Of a DNA stretch of 64,000 nucleotides, positions 33,301 through 42,500 are shown piece after piece. The stretch is from Calothrix sp. PCC 7103 (GTDB taxonomy: Bacteria; Cyanobacteriota; Cyanobacteriia; Cyanobacteriales; Nostocaceae). The position numbers and the translations under genes were made by a program. The notes under the pieces are model-generated. The model had not been told where the DNA came from. It was given only the letters and a program-made list of their open reading frames with translations, and ran no database searches. How positions within the stretch are numbered: the first letter of the stretch is position 1; each line of letters starts with the position of its first letter. The stretch lies in NCBI RefSeq assembly GCF_000331305.1, contig NZ_KB217483.1:1344356-1408355 (forward strand), in the 5' to 3' direction.

Positions 33301-33908
33301 TATATAGCGCAGGAGATATAGTCACTGAGTATGCCAATGAAGGTATCGATACAGTCAATGCTGCTGTTAATTACATCCTCGCTGCTAATTCTAATTTAGA
33401 AAATCTCAACTTAATTGAAGGTACAGCAGCCTTTGACGGTACAGGTAACGAACTCGATAACATCATCAATGGTAACTCCTTCAAGAACATTATTGATGGG
33501 GGAGCAGGGGACGATCGCCTTTTTGGTTTTGCTGGTGGTGACACCCTTATTGGTGGAGATGGTAGCGACTGGTTGACTGGTGGACAGGGGAACGATATCC
33601 TCACCGGGGGTAATGGCAATGACTATTTTGCCTACAGTTCCATAACAGATGCAGGCGATCGCATTACAGATTTTACAGTTGGTAGCGACAAAATTGTTCT
33701 TACAGAAGTTGTTAATAGCTCAGGTTTTCGTAGTTTTAACCCCTTAGCTGATGGGTTTTTCAGTGTTCGTTCGGCAGGATCGAGCATGGCAGCCATAATG
33801 ATTGACCCAGATGGTGCAGCAGGTGGTTCATTCAGACCAGCACCTTTCCTTCTCCTTAACAATGTTTCAGCCTCAGCATTAAACAACTCCAGTAATTTCG
33901 TGTTTTAA
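30315..33908 (+). CDS. Serralysin-like RTX metalloprotease
   Basis: A 1197-aa protein. Zinc-binding HEIGHALGLKH starts at residue 272 and the Met-turn SIMSYDYYS follows, as in M10B serralysins. From about residue 470 to the end run many GGxGxDxLxG calcium-binding nonapeptides (for example GGAGNDKLFGQDGDD), ending with the serralysin C-terminal domain (FAYSSITDAGDRITDFTVGS, DKIVL). There is no N-terminal signal, as expected for type I secretion. An unusual insert of about 170 residues (100-260) lies before the zinc site. It may leave by the neighbouring ABC/HlyD pair only if that pair accepts C-terminal signals; a dedicated exporter is not seen. Confidence 0.9.
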   Translation: MSDDRIIDGIESLLYSGEPRWRYQPITYNFMPSLPEVYVAGKYNPAVIFYDTDKIPGNNFVPFDSRQEQAAKDALQLWADVANFETKLVSNKALSIGDVLDLGIIEKAAKAVGLWDDIEKLLDGAFNKFLGIFGLPSVFPLVEGADIRFGTADLGTEKGGSSPPPRNDIWARFNEARIKLLDEIDSIIKPINTAIDIANKIANPINLVTGLFGGENIFDPIPKIPSASALLKIPRIKLDFDGDVWINNTNSPNNNPENIGKRGAYGFKTLVHEIGHALGLKHPGNYNASGGGAEGPYLLPEKDTYQYSIMSYDYYSVNGQYLLDSAGNKIKRDRLGYPRTPMLYDIKAIQTLYGVNNNTRTGDTTYVYSDYDDPKYQLDENGNPILLDENGKARPFMATIWDAGGHDTIDASHHKRDITINLNPGEFSSVGPENGVRNAPSDPQYNASQDKYNLAIAYDVIIEDAIGGDGNDILIGNSVGNKLTGGAGKDTASYKYSSIGVFVSLTTGKGMFGDAEGDTLQSIEDLEGSQQADTLIGDAARNTLYGGAGNDKLFGQDGDDILNDPDGVIEAQGGIGNDTINITFASNWDDNDNLNDSPRSDGKIIGGYGDDNITVTMNRNDFSINLKADEDTVENTQDGNDTVTLQGNYANSTIYLGGGVNTFNGGLGKDTVFSGSGNDTLFGNTGNDILIGGTGINQIDGGSETDTIDYQNSSNAVTVNIDGQISYKNVGSPFDLERSFEINAGKAFDDFKTTDDTLVNIEDIIASKFNDILIGNSSSNSIFAGLGDDLLIGNAGNDLLDGSDGFDIVSYRRDPGKVLVNLQENTATDGFGNIDRLLNIEAVVGSAFRDRIIGSDLVNILFGDGDNDVIEARGGKDTIYGNDGNDSLFGESDDDKLIGGIGADILNGGDGSDTASYFNATSGIFANLSTGQGTDGDASGDIYQFIENLEGSEFGDSLFGDNQNNILIGLGGDDFLDGFGGNDKLLGGKGSDTYKVYSAGDIVTEYANEGIDTVNAAVNYILAANSNLENLNLIEGTAAFDGTGNELDNIINGNSFKNIIDGGAGDDRLFGFAGGDTLIGGDGSDWLTGGQGNDILTGGNGNDYFAYSSITDAGDRITDFTVGSDKIVLTEVVNSSGFRSFNPLADGFFSVRSAGSSMAAIMIDPDGAAGGSFRPAPFLLLNNVSASALNNSSNFVF

Positions 33909-33944
33909 ATACCATTCCCCAACCTTTACAGAATTCAAACCAGA

Positions 33945-35711
33945 ATGAAAAGCTTTAATTTATATCTGTTGAGCGTTTTGCTGTGTCTCGGTGTGGCTAC
34001 CAAAGCAAATCCAGCCTTTGCTCAAACCGAAGTTGATGCATCTGGAAACACAAGCGAAAAAAACTCCCCAATTACCTCTGTATCGCAACTATCAGATGTA
34101 CAACCAAATGATTGGGCATATAGAGCATTACAATCTTTAGTGGAACGTTATGGTGCGATCGCAGGCTACCCGGATGGCACTTTCAAAGGAAACCGTCCCA
34201 TGACTCGCTACGAATTTGCGGCTGGTTTAAATGCTGCTTTGGATAAAGTCGATCGGTTGAGACAAGATGGACTTGCAGATAAAGTATCCAAGGAAGATTT
34301 AGCCACACTGCAACAATTACAGCAAGAGTTTTCCACAGAATTAGCGACTCTGCGGGGTCGAGTCGATAACCTGGAAGTTAAAGTCGCAGAACTAGAAGCT
34401 AACCAATTTTCCACCACTACAAAGCTTACTGGTCAAGCAGTTTTTGCCCTCAATGCTGGGACTCAATCTGGTGCAGACAATCCCAATGCAACTTTCTTTA
34501 GCCGCACCCGTATCAACTTAGAAACTAGTTTCACGGGTAAAGACAGATTACTTACCCAGTTTCAAGCAGGAACGGGAAATAATGGTGATGCAACTCAATT
34601 TCTACAAAGAGAAGAAGGAGATTTGAGAAATCGTTTGGTAAACTCCGGTGAGAAAATAATCAGGGAAAACTTTGAATCACTATTTTTCCCACTGGATGAA
34701 TTGGGAGTCAGCCTAGAAGATTTGGGTATAGGTTTGGCGGAGTATAAAACTGTTGATGAGGTTCGAGATGCACTAGTAGGAATTACAGCCACTCAACGTC
34801 TAGAAGCAGGAGTTTCGCAGGAAGAAGCGTTGCAAATGAGTCAAAAGTTAACTGAGAGAATTAACATCAGTAGGAAAGTTAATGATTTTTTGCAAGTCAA
34901 CAGCAAACTAGATTATTCCGGCGCTGATACGGGCTTAAAACTCAACCGACTCAGTTACAGTTTCCCGTTATCAGAAGATTTCCGGGTGTCCGTATTTCCC
35001 CAAGGTTATGCTTCCGACTACGTGGATGGAAACAGTTTCGCAAATAACAGCGCTAATAACTTCTCAACCTACGGATTGGTAAACAATCAGTTATTGCTAG
35101 CCAAAGATACCCCAGGTGGAGGCGCCGCAATTAGTTGGAACCCTGGTAATGGTGCATTTACAATTCGTGGAGTTTATCGCGCGGAGCAAGCAGCTTTTGC
35201 TGGTTCCAATAATACAAGCGATAAACAGGGAGGTTTATTTGCCGACTCAAATTTGGGTATAGCTGAAGTTGAATATGCACCTTCCAAAACTGTTGCGCTG
35301 CGACTTCAATATAGTGGAGGAACTCAAAATGGAGAAGAGTTTAGCGCAGTTGGCGCCAATGTAGAAGTAGCACTTAGCGAGAAAGTAGGACTGTTCGGTC
35401 GCTTCGGTCATGCTTTTAACTTCCCCGGTAATATTCAACCTTCCTCTTGGTCAGCAGGTTTTGTATTCAAAGATTTGTTCGCGAAAGGTGCTAATCTTGG
35501 GGTTTCTATGGGACAACCTCTCATCTTTCAAGATAAAGATGATATTCTTGGCTTGTTTAATAGTACCCAGACAAATTACGAAGCATTTTACAAATTACCA
35601 GTCAACGATAATATCTCCATCTCGCCAGTATTGCAGGTGATTACCGACCCTGGCAATACGCAAACTAGCACCATTTTTACAGGCACTCTGCGGACAGTGT
35701 TTTCATTTTAA
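33945..35711 (+). CDS. SLH-domain OprB-type outer-membrane porin
   Basis: A 588-aa protein with a signal peptide (LLSVLLCLGVATKANPAFAQ), one SLH domain at about 45-105 (LSDVQPNDWAYRALQSLVER, YPDGTFKGNRPMTRYEFAAG), a coiled coil (DLATLQQLQQEFSTELATLR, then VAELEANQFS) and a long beta-barrel with the typical ending TSTIFTGTLRTVFSF. This is the cyanobacterial iron-uptake porin/carbohydrate porin family. The SLH domain binds peptidoglycan-linked polysaccharide. Family known; substrate not determined. Confidence 0.92.
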   Translation: MKSFNLYLLSVLLCLGVATKANPAFAQTEVDASGNTSEKNSPITSVSQLSDVQPNDWAYRALQSLVERYGAIAGYPDGTFKGNRPMTRYEFAAGLNAALDKVDRLRQDGLADKVSKEDLATLQQLQQEFSTELATLRGRVDNLEVKVAELEANQFSTTTKLTGQAVFALNAGTQSGADNPNATFFSRTRINLETSFTGKDRLLTQFQAGTGNNGDATQFLQREEGDLRNRLVNSGEKIIRENFESLFFPLDELGVSLEDLGIGLAEYKTVDEVRDALVGITATQRLEAGVSQEEALQMSQKLTERINISRKVNDFLQVNSKLDYSGADTGLKLNRLSYSFPLSEDFRVSVFPQGYASDYVDGNSFANNSANNFSTYGLVNNQLLLAKDTPGGGAAISWNPGNGAFTIRGVYRAEQAAFAGSNNTSDKQGGLFADSNLGIAEVEYAPSKTVALRLQYSGGTQNGEEFSAVGANVEVALSEKVGLFGRFGHAFNFPGNIQPSSWSAGFVFKDLFAKGANLGVSMGQPLIFQDKDDILGLFNSTQTNYEAFYKLPVNDNISISPVLQVITDPGNTQTSTIFTGTLRTVFSF

Positions 35712-35768
35712 GGTTTTGTGTTGAATATTTTCGCCCTCCAAAATAAATTTTTAGTTTTTTTGTAGTTG

Positions 35769-35812
35769 GTGTATAAAGCGAACAAAGCGAACCAATTACT
35801 AAATGCAAGGGT
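35769..35812 (+). promoter_or_regulatory. Fifth copy of the promoter-like repeat
   Basis: GTGTATAAAGCGAA at 35769-35782 and the core GAACCAATTACTAAATGCAA from 35789, ending GGGT at 35812. The 20-bp distance between the two parts equals that in the copy at 24529. It lies 57 bp before the ATG at 35870. Confidence 0.65.
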
Positions 35813-35869
35813 TAAGAAGCTATTACTAACTCTGATGAATTATAGAACACATATCAGCACAGTATCGTT

Positions 35870-36406
35870 ATGACAAAACTAAGTAGCAATAAACTATCAT
35901 ATCTGATAAATACGTCAAAATTTATCATAGTTTTTTCCGCAATACTAGGAATTACATTTTTCAGTACAATGTTTTCCACACCAGCCCAATCCAGAGGAGA
36001 AATTCGCGGTCAAGGAAACAGGTGTATTGATGTTGCAGGAGGTGAAGTTAAGGATGCAAATAATAATCCTTCTCCTTTAATTTTATTTCCTTGCACGGGG
36101 GGTAAAAATCAAAAGTGGAGCTTTTTATCTAACGGAACAATTCGCGGTCAAGGAAACAGGTGTATTGATGTTGCAGGAGGTGAAGTTGAGGATTCAAATG
36201 GTAATTCTTCTCCTTTAATTTTATTTCCTTGTACAGGGGGGAATAATCAAAAATGGCGCTTTTCATCTGATGGCACAATTCGAGGTTTAGGAGACAGGTG
36301 TATTGATGTTGCAGGGGGAGAAGTTGAGGATTCAAATGGTAATCATTCTCCTTTAATTTTATTTCCTTGTACAGGGGGGAATAATCAAAAATGGCGTAGG
36401 AATTAA
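35870..36406 (+). CDS. Secreted ricin-B-type lectin (three QxW repeats)
   Basis: A 178-aa protein with a signal peptide (IIVFSAILGITFFSTMFSTP, cut near AQS-RGE) and three near-identical repeats of about 43 residues: RGQGNRCIDVAGGEV, then SPLILFPCTGG.NQKW. The QKW ends are the QxW signature of the ricin B/CBM13 beta-trefoil, one repeat per lobe. Such domains bind galactose-type sugars. The repeats are almost identical at DNA level, implying recent internal duplication. Confidence 0.88.
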   Translation: MTKLSSNKLSYLINTSKFIIVFSAILGITFFSTMFSTPAQSRGEIRGQGNRCIDVAGGEVKDANNNPSPLILFPCTGGKNQKWSFLSNGTIRGQGNRCIDVAGGEVEDSNGNSSPLILFPCTGGNNQKWRFSSDGTIRGLGDRCIDVAGGEVEDSNGNHSPLILFPCTGGNNQKWRRN

Positions 36407-36458
36407 CGTTAAAGCGGCAAAATTCATAGACTAATTTATTCGCATGGACAGTATCATC

Positions 36459-37181
36459 ATGAAAAAACTAACGAACAATCAACAGCCACATCCGAAATCT
36501 TTGAATGTAAAATATTTGTGGAAGCGTCGTCCTGCGATCTCGTTTCTCGGTGCTTGTGTTTTCATGCTTCTCCATCTCGGAATCCCACAAACTGTGCAAG
36601 GACAAGTTACCGATCTGCGTACTGCAAGTGCAATTGGTACAGCCTCCCTTGGCGATCGCATTTACGCTTTTGCTAGAGGATTAGGTGATAATCGCATCTA
36701 TCACACCTCTGCTGCGGATGGACAGCGATTTGGAAGATGGGTTGAAATGCCTGGTGGTGGATTAACCAATGCTGCTATAGCTTCTAGCTCTTTAGGAAAT
36801 CGTATCTATGTCTTTATAAAGGGGATGGATAATCGTATCTATCATACGTCAGCAGAAGATGGGCAGGCTTTTGGCGGATGGGTGGAAATGCCCGGTGGTG
36901 GATTAACCAATGCTTCTATAGCTTCTGCTTCTTTGGGAAATCGTATCTATGTCTTTATAAGGGGAATGGATAATCGTATCTATCATACGTCAGCAGAAGA
37001 TGGGCAGCCTTTTGGTTCTTGGGTGGAAATGCCTGGTGGTGGTACTACAAACGTACCTTTGGGCGCTGCTTCTCTGGGAAACCGTATTTATGTGTTTGCC
37101 AAAGGAATCGATGACAAGCGTATTTATCATACCTCTGCCGCAGACGGACAGCCCTTTGGAAACTGGTCTGTATTGAGATAA
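36459..37181 (+). CDS. Secreted beta-propeller lectin-like protein
   Basis: From ATG 36459 (240 aa; ATG 36444 also possible). After a signal-anchor-like segment (PAISFLGACVFMLLHLGIPQ) come four repeats of about 48 residues: SLGNRIYVFIKGMDNRIYHT, SAEDGQ.FG.WVEMPGGG. This resembles PLL/tachylectin-like propellers that bind fucose or O-methylated sugars. Repeats two and three are nearly identical in DNA. Seven or so blades are usual, so four may mean a dimer or a smaller propeller. A HIP1 site is at 36652. Confidence 0.75.
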   Translation: MKKLTNNQQPHPKSLNVKYLWKRRPAISFLGACVFMLLHLGIPQTVQGQVTDLRTASAIGTASLGDRIYAFARGLGDNRIYHTSAADGQRFGRWVEMPGGGLTNAAIASSSLGNRIYVFIKGMDNRIYHTSAEDGQAFGGWVEMPGGGLTNASIASASLGNRIYVFIRGMDNRIYHTSAEDGQPFGSWVEMPGGGTTNVPLGAASLGNRIYVFAKGIDDKRIYHTSAADGQPFGNWSVLR

Positions 37182-37288
37182 ACCAAGGGACAGAAAATAG
37201 GCAATCCACGATCGCACTGGCTATTTATGTTTAATGAGTTAGTGACGATATGAATATATAACTAAAATATTGAATACTCTTGGCTGAG

Positions 37289-37332
37289 AAACTGGCGTTT
37301 AAACCTAGATCGAGGGTAGCGCCAGTTTTTTT
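37289..37332 (+). terminator. Strong rho-independent terminator
   Basis: AAACTGGCG (37289-37297) pairs with CGCCAGTTT (37320-37328) and is followed by more T. It ends the transcript of the lectin-like gene. Confidence 0.85.
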
Positions 37333-37621
37333 GTTGCGCTTTAAACCAAGCATGTAAATCAGCAAAATTGCGATCGCGTATAAGCCAATAAATACAAACC
37401 AATTAATTAACGTACCGCAAAACACCAAATTTAGTACGGTGAATGGCTGATATCGGAAAATAACTATTGCTTTTAGTTACAAAGTAATATTTAATACTTT
37501 GAAATTCATTCGCAATTATGGTGCTTCTGTGTAATGTTTACCAACCCTACTTACGGCTTACAACAAGTTCAGTATTTTTTTGTACTTTATCCCACATAAA
37601 TATAAATAAGGATGGTAATCC
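37333..37621. other. Intergenic stretch before tpsB
   Basis: No gene. It has one HIP1 octamer at 37370-37377 and AAACCAATTAATTAACG at 37397, faintly like the promoter repeat. It presumably holds the tpsB promoter. Confidence 0.4.
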
Positions 37622-39442
37622 ATGAGATATTGGCGGTTTTTACCCAGCTTTGTAATTGTATGTGCGATCACGGTTCTAGACGGAAGTCTGGTAACAGCAA
37701 AAGCGAATTCTAGTAATACGAGCGATGACGGCAAGTACTCTCTGCGGGAAAGGATTATTCCTGTTTTGGATGAAAGCAAAAGTCAGCCATCGGACTTGAC
37801 TTTTCCATCAACTTATGAAACTTCTCAAACTCCAAATACAAAACCTGTCTCTGAAACCTCTTCTCCAGAAACTTCCAACCAGAAATCAGAGAGCAAACCA
37901 AAGCTATGTCCTAAACCTAAAAATTTAGTTAAACAGTTAAACCCTAACCCTATAACTGTTCGCAATATCAGCATCACAGGTAGTAGTGTTTTCTCTCAAA
38001 AGGATTTTGAAGAAGAGGCAAAGAAGCTTGACTTAAAAAAAATCCCTCAAGAAAAATTTCGTGAAAAACTTGCAGAAGCAATTATTCAACTCTACTTAGA
38101 TAACGGTTATATAACCTCGACTGCACTTCTGAATGCTGGCAAAAAAGACGAAATTCAAGTAATTGAAGGTCGGATTAAGGAAATTACGATTGATAAGAAT
38201 AAACGACTAAGTGAATCCTATATTTGTAATCGAATACTATTGGGTGTAGGTATTCCAATTAATACTAATAAGCTCGAAGAACAGCTAAAGTTACTGAGAA
38301 CAGACCCACTCTTAAAAAATGTTGAGGCAACCCTAATACCAACGGGTGAAGATGGTTTGAGTAATTTACAAGTTATAGTTCAAGAAGCAAATTCTTTTAA
38401 CAGCAGTTTTACTATTGATAACAACTCACCTCCTAGTGTTGGTTCTGAGAGATTTGGTGTTGATTTAAATTATCGTAATTTAACTGGAATTGGTGATGAA
38501 ATTACAGCTTCTTATTATCGCTCTTTAACTGGAGGTTCTGAAGTTTTAAATTTTAATTATCAAGTGCCACTGAATGCAAAAAATGGGACATTAAGCCTAA
38601 GAACCACATTTGATCGCAACCGTATTACTCAATCACCATTTGATGAATTAGGAATTCGGGGAAATCAAAAAGCTTACGAAATCAGTTATCGTCAACCATT
38701 AGTGAGAACTCCTAGAGAAGAATTTGCTTTATCTTTGGGTTTTGCTTATCAGGAAGGGCAAACTTTTATATTTAATGAGCTTCCCAACCCTTTTGGTGTT
38801 GGTCCCGATGAAAATGGAGCTAGTCGAACCAGTGTAATTAAATTTAGCCAAGATTATACCAAACGTGACCCACAGGGAGCTTGGTCATTGCGATCGCAAT
38901 TTAATTTAGGTCTTGGTTTGTTCAATGCAACTAGCAATAAAGAACCAATTCCCGATGGTAGTTTTATCAGTTGGGTTGGTCAAGTACAGCGAGTACAAAG
39001 GCTAAATGATGACCACTTATTATTAGTTTTAGCTGATATTCAATTAACACCAAATAGTTTGCTAGGTTCGCAACAATTTACCATTGGTGGTAGTCAATCG
39101 GTACGTGGTTATCGGCAAAATGCTAGGTTCGGAGATAATGGATTTCGTTTAACAGTTGAAGATAGAATTACAATCCAGCGTGATGCATCTGCATCACCAA
39201 CAATACAACTAATTCCTTTTGTTGATTTGGGTGCTATTTGGAATAAATCTGATAATCCTAATAAATTACCCGAACAAACATTTCTTGCTAGTGCTGGTAT
39301 GGGTTTTTTATGGAATCAGCCATTTGGAGTTAATGGTTTAACTTTACGACTTGATTATGGTTTCCCATTGGTCACTTTGAGCGATAAAGGAAATAATCTG
39401 CAAGACGATGGTTTGTTTTTTAGCCTTCGTTACCAACCATAA
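37622..39442 (+). CDS. Two-partner secretion outer-membrane transporter (ShlB/FhaC)
   Basis: A 606-aa TpsB protein. Signal peptide at the start (LPSFVIVCAITVLDGSLVTA), a Ser/Pro-rich linker, two POTRA domains (NPITVRNISITGSSVFSQKD, then VIEGRIKEITIDKN and RTDPLLKNVEATLIPT) and a 16-strand barrel with the FhaC motif VRGYRQNARFGDNG near residue 495 and a C-terminal strand ending LFFSLRYQP. It moves the haemagglutinin-like partner across the outer membrane. The partner gene lies convergent 120 bp away, not upstream as in classical pairs. Confidence 0.93.
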   Translation: MRYWRFLPSFVIVCAITVLDGSLVTAKANSSNTSDDGKYSLRERIIPVLDESKSQPSDLTFPSTYETSQTPNTKPVSETSSPETSNQKSESKPKLCPKPKNLVKQLNPNPITVRNISITGSSVFSQKDFEEEAKKLDLKKIPQEKFREKLAEAIIQLYLDNGYITSTALLNAGKKDEIQVIEGRIKEITIDKNKRLSESYICNRILLGVGIPINTNKLEEQLKLLRTDPLLKNVEATLIPTGEDGLSNLQVIVQEANSFNSSFTIDNNSPPSVGSERFGVDLNYRNLTGIGDEITASYYRSLTGGSEVLNFNYQVPLNAKNGTLSLRTTFDRNRITQSPFDELGIRGNQKAYEISYRQPLVRTPREEFALSLGFAYQEGQTFIFNELPNPFGVGPDENGASRTSVIKFSQDYTKRDPQGAWSLRSQFNLGLGLFNATSNKEPIPDGSFISWVGQVQRVQRLNDDHLLLVLADIQLTPNSLLGSQQFTIGGSQSVRGYRQNARFGDNGFRLTVEDRITIQRDASASPTIQLIPFVDLGAIWNKSDNPNKLPEQTFLASAGMGFLWNQPFGVNGLTLRLDYGFPLVTLSDKGNNLQDDGLFFSLRYQP

Positions 39443-39564
39443 TTTCAGACATCTGTTAGTTAGAAGCTTATAAATATAAAAATTTTGTAGAAACGTTAAA
39501 TTTAGCGCTTCTACATATTTTAGTACGGTAGCCAAGGCTAGGAATATTGTAATTGAATGAAAAT

Positions 39565-42500
39565 TTACCAAGGGCTACCAACCATTGTGAAAGCTGACCA
39601 ATAATAAGGATGTGATAAATCTTGGTTGGGAATATCTTTAAGCTGTGGTTCAAGACGGTTATTTGACCACTGCAATTGACCATTTATTATATTAATTTTT
39701 TTATTTATCATCGCTAATTGTGCTTCTCTTAATGCCTTAGCTTTGAGAGGCTTTGGTGCATTTTTGAGTTGTTCGTAAAATTCAACCATCATACCTAAGC
39801 TACCAGCATCATTAACTTGCCAGAGACTCGCTAGTGCAGATTTTACGCCTGCTTTAACAGCAAATCCAGCAAAACCTAGTTCAGCTTCTTTATTACCCAG
39901 TGTAGTTTCACAAGCACTTAAGACGACTAGTTCTACAGGTTCTTGTTTATTCCATCCCAAACTGCGGATATCTGTAAAGCTTAAATTATTATCTTTTTCA
40001 AGAATAATAAAAGAATTCTCATTTCCTCCGAAACTTGCATGAGTTGCTAGATGAATAATTGCTTCTCTGTCACGATTCATTAAGTTTTTTTTAGTAAAAT
40101 TTTCCTCTAACATTGGCTTACTTCCCCTACCCCATATTTTTTCTCTAATTATTGTTGCCTCTATAGCGGCTCCTGGTAGGGGTTTATGATCGGAAAATTT
40201 AGATTTACCCATCGCCAACATCCCTGCATCTTTGATATTTACATACCGAGTGTCGGTCAAACTTAAGCTGGGCATTAAGCCAATGCTATAATTTTCTTCC
40301 TTTTCTATGATGTATTTTTTGCTTTTGCCATCATAAAGTGCTGCTAGAGGAAAACTACGCAAACCATCATCAAGAATGAAAACTAAACTATTAACTTTTC
40401 TGTTTTTGACTTCTTCTTCTAAAGGTTTCAACAACCAGCCATACATGTTTTTTGATATTTCCAAGTGTTTCTCATCGTTGAGTTCTTTTTGAATTTCTTG
40501 AATCGCATAATTATCTTTATTGGGTTTATTGAATTCTTCGGTGTATCGCTTCAATGATTTTTGGTAATTTGCCATGAGTTTTCCAAATTCACCCACTTTT
40601 TCTTTTGCCTCTTCTTCTGAAACTCCTGCGGGGCGAAAAACAACGCTATCATTAGCTGTTACTAAAAACAGATTTAACTGTTTATTTTGGAAAACACCGT
40701 AAATTACTGCTGGTTTCACACCAGTTTCTGACTCTATTCTTCGTAATTGTTCTCTAGTTTCTCCTAGAGTATTTCCTGCACTCTCTTTGTTAGTTTTGAG
40801 TGAAAGAGTATTTTCAGATACATTACGATTAGAAGAATTAGACGATTCTGATGGATTATTTTTATACTCAGGTGCTTGATTTTGTGCTGTTTCATTAGTT
40901 GATGATGTTGGTATATTCGGATTTTTATTATTAGATGAGATTCCTCCAGGTTTATCAGGATTAATTATTTTTGGATTATTGCTAGCAACTAATTTACTTT
41001 TATTTGGGTCTTGAGATAATAGACCTGCTGGTGTATTAATTTCTAGTTTCAGACTATTGGCAAATTTTTGAGTAAGTTGTTTGTCGATTTCAACTATACC
41101 AAGGTCTAAAACAGGGGGGTTGGCAACAAAACGGGTAGGAGTAAGTTGTGGTTTTTTTGCGGGTTCCGGTTCCTTTTTAGCTTGCTGTTCTTCTGATGCT
41201 TGAGGTGGTGAGGTTGTTGCTGTTTGAATTTGAATATCACCTTGAGTTGAGTTTGCAAAAACTACTTTTGTTGGTGAGATTGTGTTTTCTCCGTTAGTTA
41301 TCGCTGCCGCAGTACCATTTCTATTGGCTTTACCAACAATTAAAGGAGCAGTTTTTGAACCTGTACGAATGATAATATTTCCTCCTCCTTGTCCTCCAGC
41401 AGTGGAAATACTTGCCAATCTACCATTATTATCTCTGAAACTTCCTAAAGCACGGAAATGTCGCCCGCTTGTAATGTCTACGCTACCACCATTAATACCA
41501 CCTTGAGCATTGATAAAATTTACTTCAATATCACTAATTGGGTCTAGGAAAACATTACCACCGCTACCAACACTACCACTACTATTAATATCTCCAGTCT
41601 TAATTCTAGTTTTGGCTATAACGTTAATTCCACCACCGTTAATTCCAGAAGTGTTGAGATTACCTGTGGAAATTACATCTCCAGCAGAAAGATTAATGTT
41701 TCTAGCTGTGGCAGTAATACTCTTATCTGTACCATTAAAATTTCTACCAGCAGCAAAAGAAATTGTACTTCCTGGTGTACCGGAAAAATTAAGAGATTGG
41801 TTCAGATTAATATCTCTATTCGCTTGCAAATTAGCATTACCAGTGTTTGTAATATTGCTATTAAGATTTATATCGCTACTCGCTTGTAAATCAATCAAAC
41901 CAGCGTTGATAAAATCAGTTATGATATTACCGCTACTCGCTGTGACGCTAAAATCACCAGCTTTTGTGCTATTTCCCGTATTCGTCAAAATCTGACCAAG
42001 ATTTACGTTTGCGGCTGAGATATTAATATTTTGACCTGGAGCAGTGATAGTTTGATTGGAGCTATCAAAATTTCTACCCGCAGTGAAAGTTACTTTGCTT
42101 TCTGGTGTCCCTATTAAATTAACTGAGGTGTTGAAATTTATATCTCTTGAAGCCTCAAAGTTAGTATCACTACCGTTGGTTGTAATATTCCCGTTGACAT
42201 TGATGTCATTGCTAGCTTTAACTGTTAAGCCGGAAGCAGGAGATGCGATATTAATATTACCTGTAGTAATTTGATTTGCTAGTAGATTAATAGAGGTATT
42301 ATCTGTAGCAGTGAGGGTAAAACCAGAAGTATTAATCAAACCAGATGGAGACTGTAATATTAATGGGTCTTTAAAAGTAGTATCCCCTACTAAATTAATC
42401 GAACCAGTTCCATCTGTTCGTCCAATGGTAATGCCGCGAAATCCATCTTGTAGTGCATTTATATCGGTAGCTGTAAAATTTAAAGCATCGCTAGCGTCGC

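Noticed and set aside
31400-33900. Regularly spaced short repeats that could look like CRISPR
   Set aside because: They are in frame and encode GGxGxD calcium-binding nonapeptides; unit length and divergence do not fit CRISPR repeats and spacers.
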